A stretch of DNA of 64,000 bases from Planctomycetaceae bacterium (GCA_016794985.1 JAEUIQ010000021.1:62001-126000), one strand, 5' to 3'. Positions 1-8,770 are shown, counted from the stretch's first letter. Program-made: numbers and translations. The notes: generated by a model from the sequence alone, not told the origin.

Positions 1-33
1 CGCAAATTCTCGCAACAATTCCGTGTCGTCCAT
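1..33 (-). CDS. start of a probable RNA polymerase sigma factor gene (cut by window edge)
   Basis: Only the first 11 codons are in the window. Reading the minus strand from an ATG at 33 gives MDDTELLREFA, which resembles the first residues of many planctomycete ECF-type sigma factors, where D-T-E-L-L-R is a common opening. A GGAG sequence lies about 10 bases upstream of the ATG. The identification rests on this short peptide alone, so it is tentative; another protein with a similar N-terminus is possible. Confidence 0.35.
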   Translation of the reverse strand, partial: MDDTELLREFA

Positions 34-560
34 GTCGACGCAACTCCGCGTTCGCAATAATCGCCAGGCTGATCTATGGGTACCCGTATGCCTGATTCGG
101 TTACCAAACCGGCAAAGATTGACATACGCATGACGGAATGTCGGACGAAAAGAAGGTCTAAGGGCGAAAATAACGGTTGCTTGGGCAAGTCAGGGCCAAT
201 TTGACGGACGTAGCAGATGAGCCGATTCGCCCGGTTCTCTGAATTTTGGGATTAAATAGTGGAGCGTGTTCGATGCGTGAATCCACGTCCATCGCGGAAA
301 AAGGGGGGGTAATCCTGCAAACCTGTGCTGGGCAAGTCGGCAATCGTCCAAATTCCGATCGAACGTGATCAGCGTCGAGCCGCCTTGGGCCTGCGGTTAT
401 CAACCAGCCGCCGCGGCGTTACAATGGAATTTTCCTCGAACCGGACCAGGGACGCAAAGCGACAACTCTGTCCCGTGGTTGGGGCGCGGTTGACCGAGCG
501 TTTGGGTTTGGGACTGGTTCGGGTGAGTTCCAACATTTTCCGTTTTGGGAGTTTGGTTTC
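34..560. other. intergenic region between divergent genes
   Basis: This stretch separates the minus-strand gene start at the left edge from the GTG start of thioredoxin reductase. The open frames crossing it on both strands continue antisense into the trxB gene and resemble no family I know. It should hold the promoters of both flanking genes, but I could not pick out a convincing sigma-70 type -35/-10 pair. No RNA gene or repeat was seen. Confidence 0.5.
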
Positions 561-1613
561 GTGGTACATCAGGTTGTTATTATTGGAAGTGGCCCTGCCG
601 GGTGGTCCGCAGCAATTTACGCCTCCCGAGCGAATCTGAAGCCGATCTTGTTTGAAGGGACGACCAAGCCTGAAATGATACCGTTGGGGCAACTGGCCAT
701 GACGACGGAAGTAGAAAACTATGCCGGGTTCCCCGCTGGCAATATCCGTGCCTTCGTCGAGTCTGCCGTTGACAAAGATCGTCAATGGAACCTTCCGCCG
801 GCGCCCAACCACCAACGGGATGGCCAATTGCATTACGCGGTGCAAGGCACCGAGTTGATGGAGCTGATGAAACAACAGGCTCTGAATTTTGGCACGACGG
901 TCATTGGTGACGACATCGTCAAAGTGGATTTTTCGCAACGACCTTTTGTGTTGTATCCGGGGCAAGGTGCTCCAATCAAGACACATGCGGTGATCGTTGC
1001 GACGGGGGCCCGAGCCAATTATCTGGGCTTAGAAAGTGAAAACTTGTACAAGAACAAGGGCGTGAGCGCTTGTGCCGTTTGCGACGGCGCGTTGCCGCTG
1101 TTCCGGGATCGCGAGTTGGCCGTGGTGGGTGGCGGTGATTCCGCGGTTGAGGAAGCGAGTTACCTGACCAAGTTCGCATCAAAAGTTTATATGGTGGTTC
1201 GACGCGATCAGTTGCGTGCCTCGAAGATCATGGCCGAGCGGGCCTTGTCCAATCCGAAGATCGAAATGCTCTGGCACCGTGAGGTCGCCGAAGTTTTAGG
1301 GGATGGCAACCGGGTCACCGGAATCCGACTTAAAAGCACACTGGATGGGGCGACCGAAGTACGCGAAATCGGCGGCCTGTTTCTGGCGATTGGTCATACG
1401 CCGAACACCGCATTCCTGGATGGGCAACTTCAAACGAACGACAAAGGTTACTTGGTTTGGAAACGGGCATTTCGTACCGTTACCAGCATCGAAGGTGTCT
1501 TCGCAGCCGGCGATGTGGCCGATGACTACTATCGACAAGCGATTACATCGGCGGGTACGGGTTGCATGGCGGCCTTGGATGCCGAACGGTGGCTAGCTGA
1601 GCACGAGGGATAA
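561..1613 (+). CDS. trxB: thioredoxin-disulfide reductase
   Basis: A flavoprotein of 350 residues that would pass electrons from NADPH to thioredoxin in the cytoplasm. The FAD-binding GSGPAG is at residues 9-14, the redox-active CAVC at 171-174, the NADPH-binding GGGDSA at 190-195 and the C-terminal FAD motif GVFAAGD near 315. The start is a GTG preceded by GGGAG at 547-551. Compared with the enterobacterial enzyme there is an insertion of about 20 residues around 72-95 in the first FAD domain, which accounts for the greater length. The gene stands alone, with a tandem-repeat block directly downstream. It could supply reducing power to the thioredoxin-like selenoproteins further right, but nothing here shows that directly. 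Confidence 0.95.
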   Translation: MVHQVVIIGSGPAGWSAAIYASRANLKPILFEGTTKPEMIPLGQLAMTTEVENYAGFPAGNIRAFVESAVDKDRQWNLPPAPNHQRDGQLHYAVQGTELMELMKQQALNFGTTVIGDDIVKVDFSQRPFVLYPGQGAPIKTHAVIVATGARANYLGLESENLYKNKGVSACAVCDGALPLFRDRELAVVGGGDSAVEEASYLTKFASKVYMVVRRDQLRASKIMAERALSNPKIEMLWHREVAEVLGDGNRVTGIRLKSTLDGATEVREIGGLFLAIGHTPNTAFLDGQLQTNDKGYLVWKRAFRTVTSIEGVFAAGDVADDYYRQAITSAGTGCMAALDAERWLAEHEG

Positions 1614-1667
1614 ACTGACCGTCAGCGGACAATTCTGCATTAAACAACGCCAGGGAAGCGGTGCCGA

Positions 1668-2274
1668 GCGCTTGGTAACAACCAAGATATGAAGTTGATT
1701 CGCAGCGGAAGTCGCCGACGCCAAGATTAGGCTGCGACAAAGCCCAGGCATGAACGGGTATTCATTAGCGTTGATTAGTGTTCATCAGCGGTTTGCCAAC
1801 TTTTGCCATTACACTCGATCAGTGCGAACAGGTTACACCGCTGATTCACGCTAATGAACACTAATAGCCGGTCAGCGCTACAAGTTTTGACAATCTACTG
1901 GGATCGCTGGACAAAAGTGGCTGACACAGCCCTTGGTCACAGTCAAGATATGAAAATGATTCAAAGCGGAAGTCGTCGACGCCAAAAATAGGCTGCGACA
2001 AACTCTAGGCATGAACGGGTTTTCATTAGCGTTGATTAGTGTTCATTAGCGGTTTGCCAACTTTTGCCATTGCACTGGATCAGTGCGAACAGGTTACACC
2101 GCTGATTCACGCTAATGAACGCTAATAACCGGTCAGCGCTACAAGTTTTGGTAATCTACTGGGATCGCTGGACAAAAGTGACTGACACAGCGCTTGGTCA
2201 CAACCAAGATATGAAGTTGATTCGCAGCGGAAGTCGTCGACGCCAAAAATAGGCTGCGACAAAACACTAGGCAT
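1668..2274. repeat. 261-bp tandem repeat block, about 2.3 copies
   Basis: The anchor sequence CAAGATATGA recurs at 1683, 1944 and 2205, an exact 261-base period. Two full units and a third partial unit are present, with scattered single-base differences. Each full unit contains a pair of imperfect inverted arms built from TTAGCG, GATTAGTGTTCAT and CAGCGGT elements (about 1762-1793 against 1837-1866 in the first unit), which could fold into a long hairpin. No credible gene overlaps it. The block fills most of the gap between trxB and the Tad-like cluster. I recall similar TTAGTGTTCATTAGCGG motifs in planctomycete intergenic DNA, but could not check this. Confidence 0.9.
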
Positions 2275-2448
2275 CGCTTCCCTTCGTTTTTAGCGTCAAG
2301 CGGTATCCACTTCGCTGAATGCCAATGCCGTGTGTTCGCCACTTTCTGTGAACTGCGCCAGGAGCGACCGTCCTCCGCAAGTTCGCCGGCTCGAAGCCGA
2401 CGAACTCACGTGAAGGACAGAAGCGGGCCGATTGCTAACCACTCGACA

Positions 2449-3147
2449 TTACAACCTTGGCGGAGGCGGCGGTGGCGGTGGTGGTGGCGGCGGCGGTGGT
2501 GGCGGTGGTGGTGGCGGCGGCGGTGGAGGTCCCGGCGGCGGCGGCGGTGGAGGTGGCGGAGGCGGCGGTGGTGGTGGAGGTGGCGGCGGTGGTGGAGGCG
2601 GAGGCCCAGGAGGTGGCGGCGGCGGTGGAGGCGACGGTGGTGGTGGCGGCGGCGGTGGCGGAGGTGGCGGCGGCGGCGGAGGTGGCGGTACTGGCAAGTT
2701 TCGCGCCTGGACCATTGGAGCGCGCTCGGTACGCAAGGTAACGGTCTCGACAATATTCGGTTGCGTGAAGAAGACTGGCGCCAAAAACATGTTGTTGGCT
2801 ACCGGAATTGAAACCTCAACCGAGATCGTGTTGGTGGATTCCAAGATCACTCGCGGCGTCAGACGAACCGACGGATTGTTGATGCCCAATGATTGCAGCA
2901 ACTGGGCTCCACGGGCTTCTCCTTCCGAACTCAAGGCGCCAGGAACCATTGCATTTCGTGCAGCTTCAAAGGCAGCATTTCGCGCGGTATGACGCAAGAA
3001 GTGGACCCGTGTGAATTCTACAGCCGCAAAGAACACCATAAAAATAAGCGGCGCGACAAGCGCCATTTCCACGGTGTTTGCTCCGGTTCGTTCCGCAGGA
3101 CGCGGTCGTTGGCACGAACCTTTCAAATGCGTTAGTTTTGTAATCAT
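2449..3147 (-). CDS. TadE-like pilus-associated protein with a long polyproline tail
   Basis: The first 130-odd residues are a TadE-type pseudopilin-like protein: a short charged N-terminus, the motif GANTVEMALVAPL, one hydrophobic segment and an extracytoplasmic domain. TadE proteins are surface components of Tad (Flp) pilus systems. After the domain ends comes an unusual tail of about 74 prolines in runs of 18, 8, 24 and 24, broken by one serine and two glycines, ending Arg-Leu-stop. I chose the ATG at 3147; an in-frame TTG at 3159 is the alternative, and neither has a strong ribosome site. It is the last of three minus-strand genes with a vWA protein and another TadE. Translating so many consecutive prolines should need elongation factor P. 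The domain call is firm; whether the tail is made in full is not known. Confidence 0.8.
   Translation of the reverse strand: MITKLTHLKGSCQRPRPAERTGANTVEMALVAPLIFMVFFAAVEFTRVHFLRHTARNAAFEAARNAMVPGALSSEGEARGAQLLQSLGINNPSVRLTPRVILESTNTISVEVSIPVANNMFLAPVFFTQPNIVETVTLRTERAPMVQARNLPVPPPPPPPPPPPPPPPPPPSPPPPPPPPGPPPPPPPPPPPPPPPPPPPPPPPPGPPPPPPPPPPPPPPPPPPPPPPPPRL
2459..2689. repeat. GGN trinucleotide microsatellite (codes polyproline on the minus strand)
   Basis: About 77 consecutive GGN-type triplets on the plus strand, interrupted only at 2531-2533 (CCC), 2606-2608 (CCA) and 2633-2635 (GAC). The two blocks after each CC interruption look alike, which suggests expansion by duplication. On the minus strand it is the proline tail of the TadE-like gene. 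All plus-strand polyglycine, alanine-valine and arginine-tryptophan frames are by-products. Such a tract is prone to slippage, and an expansion of one or two bases would alter the protein's C-terminus. Confidence 0.95.
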
Positions 3148-3206
3148 AGGACAATTCAATTTCTGTTTAGTAAACCTACTTTTTTAATGCACACGGGTGA
3201 ATCGAG

Positions 3207-4388
3207 TTAGCGAGTCACGAGTGTTGGCATTTGGCGAGCAATGTCTCGGAAGACAGCGCTCAATGAGGAGGCATTGGTTGCATGGTAGTGCTTTCCGCCG
3301 CCGATATTCGCGACGGTCACCATTCTGGCTTGATTGGCTTCTTGAGCAAATGTAACGGTGAAAATCATGACCCCATCTCGGGCCAAACTGCGAGCTTGCG
3401 AAATTTCATCTCCGGCATCACGCAAGCCATCCGTCATCAACACGATTACTTTGACCGCCCAAGGTCGAGCGTTCGCGTGAACCAACGCATTGTTGGCCGC
3501 ACGAAGTCCAGACTGGATATTGGTTCCGCCCCCGCTGAAGCCATTCGAGTACGAGTCCAACTGCGACATGATTCCGCCGTAGTTTGTGGTTGGATTCAAA
3601 TCAACTTGTGCTCCACTCGCATAGGTTGCTAATGCGACGTGTTCCAACTGAGCCGTTTGATTGAGCTCGTTAAGGAAGACTTGAATCCCAGCGACCGTGT
3701 CCCGCCAACGTGAGGGGTTTGGTGCAGCATGTCCGAAATTGAATCCTGCCGGCAACGGGGCGCCCCCATTCCAAGGATGCGGCAAGGCCGCGACTTGGTC
3801 GGCTCGAAACGCCATCGAACCAGATCGGTCGATCACCAATGCGATGTCGAGTTCCACCTGCGTCGAGCGGGATTCCATCGTGATGTTCGTGGAGTCGATG
3901 CCCAAGAAACCAGGCATGAATAATTGTACGGGTCCGGTCGGAGAACTATCGGACATCTCCGTTCGTAGTACGATCGAATTCGGATTCGCACCGCCCGGAG
4001 TGTACTGATAACGTTGATGCAGGTTGTTACGAACGGCAGTGCCTAATTCGTAATCACTACCTCGAAGAATCAATGTACGGCCATTCACTCGATTGTTGTT
4101 GGCGACCGTTTGTCCCATCGATTGAGCCTGAGGCAGGCTTCGCGTACTGGCAAAGATGCGGTTGGCTGCGCGGGCTGAGGCGTCCGACGCGACTTGCATT
4201 TCGGTGCGGACCAACTGCATTTGGGCCAAGTTGATCGCGAAGCCTCCGAGGGTCAAGATCAAGATTGTCAACAAAAGAATCAGCGCCAGCGCTCCACCCG
4301 TTCGATTGGTGGCGGTTGGGCACTGTCTTCGCCAGCCCATGTGGCGACGGTCAAGAAATGATAACGGATAATTGGTGGGACAATTCAT
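3207..4388 (-). CDS. TadG-like protein with von Willebrand factor A domain
   Basis: Protein of 393 residues. The N-terminal part (about residues 28-55) has a glycine followed by a strongly hydrophobic segment, then a Q-rich stretch ending in DASARAANR, the pattern of the Tad/TadG N-terminal region (putative Flp pilus-assembly). From about residue 178 a vWA domain begins with DIALVIDRSGSM, which carries the DxSGS metal-ion (MIDAS) motif, and a second metal loop MTDG is present later. Such proteins are exported and bind partners through a divalent metal. It lies between two TadE genes on the same strand, with gaps of 34 and about 60 bases, so one transcript is likely. The ATG at 4388 gives a complete N-terminus. 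Confidence 0.85.
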   Translation of the reverse strand: MNCPTNYPLSFLDRRHMGWRRQCPTATNRTGGALALILLLTILILTLGGFAINLAQMQLVRTEMQVASDASARAANRIFASTRSLPQAQSMGQTVANNNRVNGRTLILRGSDYELGTAVRNNLHQRYQYTPGGANPNSIVLRTEMSDSSPTGPVQLFMPGFLGIDSTNITMESRSTQVELDIALVIDRSGSMAFRADQVAALPHPWNGGAPLPAGFNFGHAAPNPSRWRDTVAGIQVFLNELNQTAQLEHVALATYASGAQVDLNPTTNYGGIMSQLDSYSNGFSGGGTNIQSGLRAANNALVHANARPWAVKVIVLMTDGLRDAGDEISQARSLARDGVMIFTVTFAQEANQARMVTVANIGGGKHYHATNASSLSAVFRDIARQMPTLVTR

Positions 4389-4422
4389 AGACCTAGGTCT
4401 CCAGCGGCGGGAAAAGGCGGGG

Positions 4423-4902
4423 TCAGTTATGTTCCATCATCATCGTGCATGAGCCATTGACGGTGCGCCCCGTCATCAAGCCCAAGAAACTATTGCTGTT
4501 CCGATCGATCCGGGCCACGACGTTAACGGTGACCAATGAACCAAAAGGAGCGGATGGAAAATTGGATGGTGTCACGGTGATGCTGTCTTCTTGAACACCG
4601 CGCGCACGCAAGATCAGTTCCGTTTGAAATCGAACGTTGGTCATTGTGGCACCTGGAACGACCGCTACGCGTGCGCCTTCTTGAGCGGCCAAGATCAAGC
4701 TTTGCTTCAAGAAAATGGCGTCACAAGTTTCGATGATTCCGAAAGTGATCAACAAAACAATCGGCAGACACACTGCAAACTCCAACGCAGCAGCACCGCG
4801 GCGTCGTAACGAGTCGAAGAACGATAAACTCCGACCTAAAGGTGGCAGAGGTTTCAAGCGTCGGATCAAATTGAGTTTCATAACCAAAGAACTCTCATAC
4901 AT
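4423..4902 (-). CDS. TadE-like pilus-associated protein
   Basis: Protein of up to 159 residues, first gene of the Tad-like trio. It has a basic N-terminus, RRRGAAALEFAVCLPIVLLI (TadE signature followed by a membrane segment), then a compact extracytoplasmic domain ending with no extension, unlike its downstream relative. Two ATG starts are possible: 4902 and 4881. The second gives MKLNLIRR and has GAGAG about 10 bases upstream, so it may be the real one. TadE proteins resemble pseudopilins and are thought to be processed by the prepilin peptidase. No tadABC ATPase or secretin genes are adjacent, so the rest of the machine must be encoded elsewhere. Confidence 0.85.
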   Translation of the reverse strand: MYESSLVMKLNLIRRLKPLPPLGRSLSFFDSLRRRGAAALEFAVCLPIVLLITFGIIETCDAIFLKQSLILAAQEGARVAVVPGATMTNVRFQTELILRARGVQEDSITVTPSNFPSAPFGSLVTVNVVARIDRNSNSFLGLMTGRTVNGSCTMMMEHN

Positions 4903-5071
4903 CGATCAGCAAACAACCGCGCGTCCATAAGCGGACGACTGAAGTCTAGGTCAGGAAAGAATTTCCTAGAACAAAAGTTGAAGTCGTTTTCAGGAATCTA
5001 TGGCGCTTTGGCGATTTATGCGGGTTGTAACGGTCCGATGGTTGGTTGGACTAGAAACCAGGCATAACGGA

Positions 5072-6676
5072 TTATGAACTGCATGACAGCATCGAACAGC
5101 CGGCGCGATGCCGGGCCCATTCCGGACGCTTTTCAGCGAAGGAATCCGCTTCAGGTTGATCGGAATAAGGATTGCGGAGTACGTCCAGGAGCCGCGCGAC
5201 AGGCGAGAAGTCGCCCTGAGCCACCGCGTCAATCGCCAATTGCGCCAAGTAATTTCGGAGCACAAACTTTGGGTTCACACGTTGCATGCTTTGCCGACGA
5301 TCGGCGGGCGTTTGCCGATCTCGCTGCAATAAAATCCGATACTGTCCCAACCAATCGCGGGTCCGCTGCGCAATCGTCTGTGACCATTGTCCTAAATTGT
5401 AGTAGGCGGGCTTCAATAACTCGGGAATTCCTTGGGCATCGAACCATTGCTCGAAGTTGTCGGCTGGCACTGCCGATTCTTGCCAAATTGCCAATTGTCG
5501 AAAGAATAGAGTGTAGTCGGTTTCGAGACTTCCCAATAAACGGAATAAGCCGTCGATCAATGATTCATCATAGTGGGCCATTCCCAATTTGGCGGCCATC
5601 ATGGTTTCGAATTGCCGGTGGTACGACTCCGAATATTCCTGCAACGCATTTTGCAACGGTTCTTTCTGTTGTACCAATGGCCATAAGGCATTTGCCAGAC
5701 GCACGAGGTTCCACATCCCAATTTGCGGTTGTTGACCAAAGGCATAGCGGCGACCATGTGCATCGGTCGTATTCGGAGTCCAACTTGGGTCGTAATCCTC
5801 TAACCAACCATACGGTCCATAATCGATCGTCAAACCCAGGATCGACATGTTGTCGGTATTCATGACTCCGTGCACGAAGCCCACTCGCATCCAATGCACC
5901 ATCATCGTGGCGGTGCGTCGACAAACTTCCGCGAACCAATCGGCGTAGAATTGGGGCGAGTTCACTTCCGTCTGACGCGACAGCCAAAAATCGGGAAAGT
6001 CATGCTCAATTGTGAAGTTCGTTAACTGCCGTAATACTTCGTCGTCCTGACGTGCGCCCAAGATTTCAAAGTTGCCAAACCGAGTGAAACTGGGGGCCAC
6101 TCGGCATACGACCGCCCCTGGTTCTCGTTGTGGATTCCCGTCATAAAACATATCGCGGATCACATCTTGTCCGGTCAGGACCAAACTCAGCGCACGAGTT
6201 GTCGGCACACCTAAGTGGAACATCGCTTCGCTACACAAGAACTCACGCAACGACGAACGTAGGACCGCGAGTCCATCGGCAGTACGGGAGTAAGGTGTCG
6301 GCCCGGCACCTTTAAGCTGCAAGGTCCAGCGTCGTTGGTCACGGCCAACCACTTCGGCCAGATTGATCGCACGTCCATCTCCCAACTGTCCGGCCCAGTT
6401 TCCGAACTGATGACCGCCATAGCACATGGCGAACGGGTCCATACCGTCCAAGACTTGGTTGCCGGAAAATACTTGCAAGAACGACTCCGAGTCACAGTCC
6501 GTGGCGCTTAATCCAAGTTCCGTAGCCATTTCGCGCGAATAGGCGACCAACCTTGGTGCTGGGACCGGAGTGGGGCGAACACGAGAATAACAAGCGCCGA
6601 ACACTTGTCGCCGAAAGTTCCGTGGTTCGGTGTCGCCCGGCAAGAATTGGGTGAAGCGATTATCGTAGCGAAACAT
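5072..6676 (-). CDS. selO: protein adenylyltransferase SelO (YdiU family)
   Basis: A pseudokinase-fold enzyme that transfers AMP from ATP to Ser/Thr/Tyr of target proteins. The family motifs QLKGAGPTPYSR, the SLREFLCSEAMFHLGVPTTRAL stretch (in part) and HGVMNTDNMSILG are intact, and the last residues are CSS-stop, the C-terminal redox motif where the mitochondrial protein has selenocysteine; here it is an ordinary TGC cysteine codon. I chose the ATG at 6676, giving 534 residues; an upstream in-frame TTG at 6706 would lie inside the preceding gene. The start overlaps the end of the AtuA-like gene by 17 bases, so translation is probably coupled. It is the last gene of the minus-strand PfkB-ThpR-AtuA-like-SelO operon. 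Confidence 0.93.
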   Translation of the reverse strand: MFRYDNRFTQFLPGDTEPRNFRRQVFGACYSRVRPTPVPAPRLVAYSREMATELGLSATDCDSESFLQVFSGNQVLDGMDPFAMCYGGHQFGNWAGQLGDGRAINLAEVVGRDQRRWTLQLKGAGPTPYSRTADGLAVLRSSLREFLCSEAMFHLGVPTTRALSLVLTGQDVIRDMFYDGNPQREPGAVVCRVAPSFTRFGNFEILGARQDDEVLRQLTNFTIEHDFPDFWLSRQTEVNSPQFYADWFAEVCRRTATMMVHWMRVGFVHGVMNTDNMSILGLTIDYGPYGWLEDYDPSWTPNTTDAHGRRYAFGQQPQIGMWNLVRLANALWPLVQQKEPLQNALQEYSESYHRQFETMMAAKLGMAHYDESLIDGLFRLLGSLETDYTLFFRQLAIWQESAVPADNFEQWFDAQGIPELLKPAYYNLGQWSQTIAQRTRDWLGQYRILLQRDRQTPADRRQSMQRVNPKFVLRNYLAQLAIDAVAQGDFSPVARLLDVLRNPYSDQPEADSFAEKRPEWARHRAGCSMLSCSS

Positions 6677-7007
6677 GAGTGTCCAATAACTGGTCAGGCA
6701 CCTCAAGTTCCATGAGCAACATTCCTAAACCATGGGTCTTGCCTTGGGCATCGGTCTTCAGCGATTCGCTACCACCACCGCCCAGCGAATCGTGCAGAAT
6801 AAAATTCAGGGCCAACAGATTGGGCGCTTCGAAGCGTTGCACTTGGCCCAGGCAGATGTCGCGGAAATGGGCTTTCACTCGAGCGGGCGTCAAAAATTCA
6901 CGCAAAAACTCATAACCGGCCGGAGTGTACGCGACGACGCCAACATTGCTACCGTCACCTTTATCTCCACTACGGGTATAAGCCAATTTTGCGAGTGTGG
7001 TTTTCAT
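6660..7007 (-). CDS. AtuA-like ferredoxin-fold domain protein
   Basis: Protein of 115 residues beginning MKTTLAKLAYTRSGDKGDGSNVG. The A-x-x-R-SGDKG-N/G-x-x-N/V-G opening is the signature of the small domain found at the C-terminus or as a separate partner of AtuA (DUF1446) proteins, first linked to acyclic terpene breakdown. The large AtuA partner usually encoded next to it is not present in this window. The gene sits 19 bases after thpR and overlaps the start of selO, in one operon. Its biochemical role is not established; a structural or binding role is as likely as catalysis. Confidence 0.75.
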   Translation of the reverse strand: MKTTLAKLAYTRSGDKGDGSNVGVVAYTPAGYEFLREFLTPARVKAHFRDICLGQVQRFEAPNLLALNFILHDSLGGGGSESLKTDAQGKTHGLGMLLMELEVPDQLLDTHVSLR

Positions 7008-7026
7008 GCTTCTTGTATCCGTCGGG

Positions 7027-7677
7027 TTACTTGCCTAGGGGAATGGTTGCGATCGGCCGATAAACGGGCCCGGCTTGGCTGCGTTCGCTCGACATGAGCT
7101 TTAGTTCGTGCACTGCTTGCAACCCAAACTCATGCTCCTCGAACGATTCAAACTCTTCCGCGAGCGAAATCGTTCGTTCGTTTTTGGCCCCGCCAAAACG
7201 AGCCAGAGTGACGTGCGGCGTCCATGGCTTGGTGTCAGGATAAAATCGTTGCTCGACAAATGCTTGGTTCAAAGCCGCTGCCATCCAGGTGAAACGAGGG
7301 CATTCGGGCATGGACTCGGCCGCCACGTCATCCGCCGATGGACTTCGTTTCTTTCCAGGTGAAATCTCACGGATACCGGCCCACAGCACTCGGGGTCGTT
7401 CCAAATTTGGAAACGCTCCCAATCCTTCACAACTGAAAGTCACTCGACTTTGTGACTGCAAAACTTGCGTTGCAATTTGGGCAACCTGATGTGTTTGGTT
7501 CCACTGGATTTCGCCCAAGAAACACAGCGTCAAGTGCAGTTGGTCGGGTGCCACCCACCTAACGCCCTCCGCCGATACAAACGCTGGAGAACGCCCCAGG
7601 CGTTGCTGCATTCGCTGCAGGTTTCGACGAATCTCGCCAGAGATCTCGACGCAGATAAAGCTACGCACCACGGCCAT
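7027..7677 (-). CDS. thpR: RNA 2',3'-cyclic phosphodiesterase (2H family)
   Basis: A 2H phosphoesterase of 216 residues that opens 2',3'-cyclic phosphate ends of RNA to 2'-phosphates. The two catalytic HxTx motifs are visible: HLTLCFLG with His48/Thr50 and HVTLARFG with His155/Thr157. The open frame continues about 80 codons upstream, but that part is antisense-like shadow of the kinase gene, so I chose the ATG at 7677, which overlaps the stop codon of the PfkB gene by one base. An insert of about 20 residues around 106-126 (GKKRSPSADDV) lies between the two motifs. It is the second gene of the operon. Confidence 0.9.
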   Translation of the reverse strand: MAVVRSFICVEISGEIRRNLQRMQQRLGRSPAFVSAEGVRWVAPDQLHLTLCFLGEIQWNQTHQVAQIATQVLQSQSRVTFSCEGLGAFPNLERPRVLWAGIREISPGKKRSPSADDVAAESMPECPRFTWMAAALNQAFVEQRFYPDTKPWTPHVTLARFGGAKNERTISLAEEFESFEEHEFGLQAVHELKLMSSERSQAGPVYRPIATIPLGK

Positions 7678-8687
7678 TACGGATGAACCAATCTTCCCAT
7701 GAAGTCCCGGTGAATCTTGCTTGTCACTTCGGAAGGCAAACGCGGACCAAAGTGTTGAATGAGTTCTCCGGCGGCCAATGTACCGAGTTTCGCAGCGGTC
7801 GCCAAATTTAGTCCCTTGGACAGACAGCCAAGCACAGAACCTGCGAACATGTCTCCAGCTCCGTTGGTATCGAGCGGTTTGACAGGCGCTGCGGATATCT
7901 CCACAATTCGGTCTCCGTCCCACACCAACGCTCCATCTTTGCCGCGTGTAATGACGAAACTCTGGCAGCGTTGTTTCATTGGCTCGACCACTTGCCGAAC
8001 GTCGTTAACGCCAAACATGAGTTTCGCTTCTTCTTCATTGGAGAAAAGCAGATCAACACCGTCGCCCCACAACTCCTCCAAACCTTCACGGCAGAAACGG
8101 ATCATGTTAACATCCGAGAGCGTCAAGGCAATTTGGACTCCCGCGTTTCGTGCGGCTTGCCGTGCAACGGTTACCGCTCGACGCCCTGTTGGACTTGCTG
8201 ACAGATACCCTTCGATGTAAAAGAACTTGGACTGTGTCAACGCGTCCAGAACCAATTCAGCCGAAGAAATGTCGGCGGTCGCACCCAAGTAGGTGCTCAT
8301 GCTGCGTTCCGCATCCGGCGTAATCAAAACCAAACAAGTCCCCGTCGAATGCCCATTGGCTTCCGAGTGATGTTCGTTCGACTCGACATCACAGGCGCGT
8401 AGATCGCGCAGGTAAAATTCACCCAGTTCGTCGGGTGCGACCTTGCACGAGTAGAAACAGCGAGCCCCAATTTGAGCGGCCGCAATCATCGAATTCGCTG
8501 CGCTTCCGCCGCTGGCACGTTTCCCTGGAAGTTCACCCAAGCCTCGGAGGAGTTCCGCTCGACGCTCGGCATCGATCAGCGTCATCGTGCCTTTTTCAAC
8601 TCCCAAATTCGCTAATTCCTGGTCGTCCACCCGATACTCGCTGTCGACCAAGGCATTGCCAATTCCGTAAATGTCGTACTTTCGCAT
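7677..8687 (-). CDS. PfkB-family sugar/nucleoside kinase, adenosine kinase-like
   Basis: Protein of 336 residues with the two ribokinase-family signatures: GGSAANS near residue 60 (substrate lid and binding) and DTNGAGDMFAG near 275-285, which contains the catalytic aspartate and anion hole. The opening YDIYGIGNALVDSEYRV and the large lid match the adenosine-kinase-like branch common in planctomycetes and cyanobacteria, but substrate cannot be read from sequence; fructose or another sugar is possible. It is the first gene of a four-gene minus-strand operon, and its stop codon overlaps the thpR start. Four 13-bp repeats lie 32-83 bases upstream of its ATG. Confidence 0.88.
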   Translation of the reverse strand: MRKYDIYGIGNALVDSEYRVDDQELANLGVEKGTMTLIDAERRAELLRGLGELPGKRASGGSAANSMIAAAQIGARCFYSCKVAPDELGEFYLRDLRACDVESNEHHSEANGHSTGTCLVLITPDAERSMSTYLGATADISSAELVLDALTQSKFFYIEGYLSASPTGRRAVTVARQAARNAGVQIALTLSDVNMIRFCREGLEELWGDGVDLLFSNEEEAKLMFGVNDVRQVVEPMKQRCQSFVITRGKDGALVWDGDRIVEISAAPVKPLDTNGAGDMFAGSVLGCLSKGLNLATAAKLGTLAAGELIQHFGPRLPSEVTSKIHRDFMGRLVHP

Positions 8688-8718
8688 GTCCAGTTGATCT
8701 CGTTGTCTAAAAAAATCG

Positions 8719-8770
8719 TTGTAACTAATTGTTGTAACTAACTGTTGGAACTAACTGTTGGAACTAATTG
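8719..8770. repeat. four tandem 13-bp repeats upstream of the PfkB operon
   Basis: Four contiguous 13-base units, TTGKAACTAAYTG, at 8719-8731, 8732-8744, 8745-8757 and 8758-8770. Units 1-2 have T and units 3-4 have G at the fourth position; units 1 and 4 have T and 2 and 3 have C near the end. They lie directly upstream of the minus-strand kinase operon, where its promoter should be. They could be an iteron-like protein-binding array or simple slippage products. Confidence 0.9.

Noticed and set aside
2432..2992. Plus-strand open frame coding a polyglycine protein
   Set aside because: It is the complement of the proline tract of the TadE-like gene. The minus strand has a recognisable domain with signal and motif, the plus strand nothing apart from the repeat.
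5072..6676. SelO as a third selenoprotein
   Set aside because: Its C-terminal CSS motif is encoded with an ordinary cysteine codon and the gene ends normally.
7678..7923. Extended N-terminus of ThpR
   Set aside because: The extra 82 residues lie antisense-like within the kinase gene's coding region on the same strand in another frame, and the family begins at the ATG overlapping the kinase stop.
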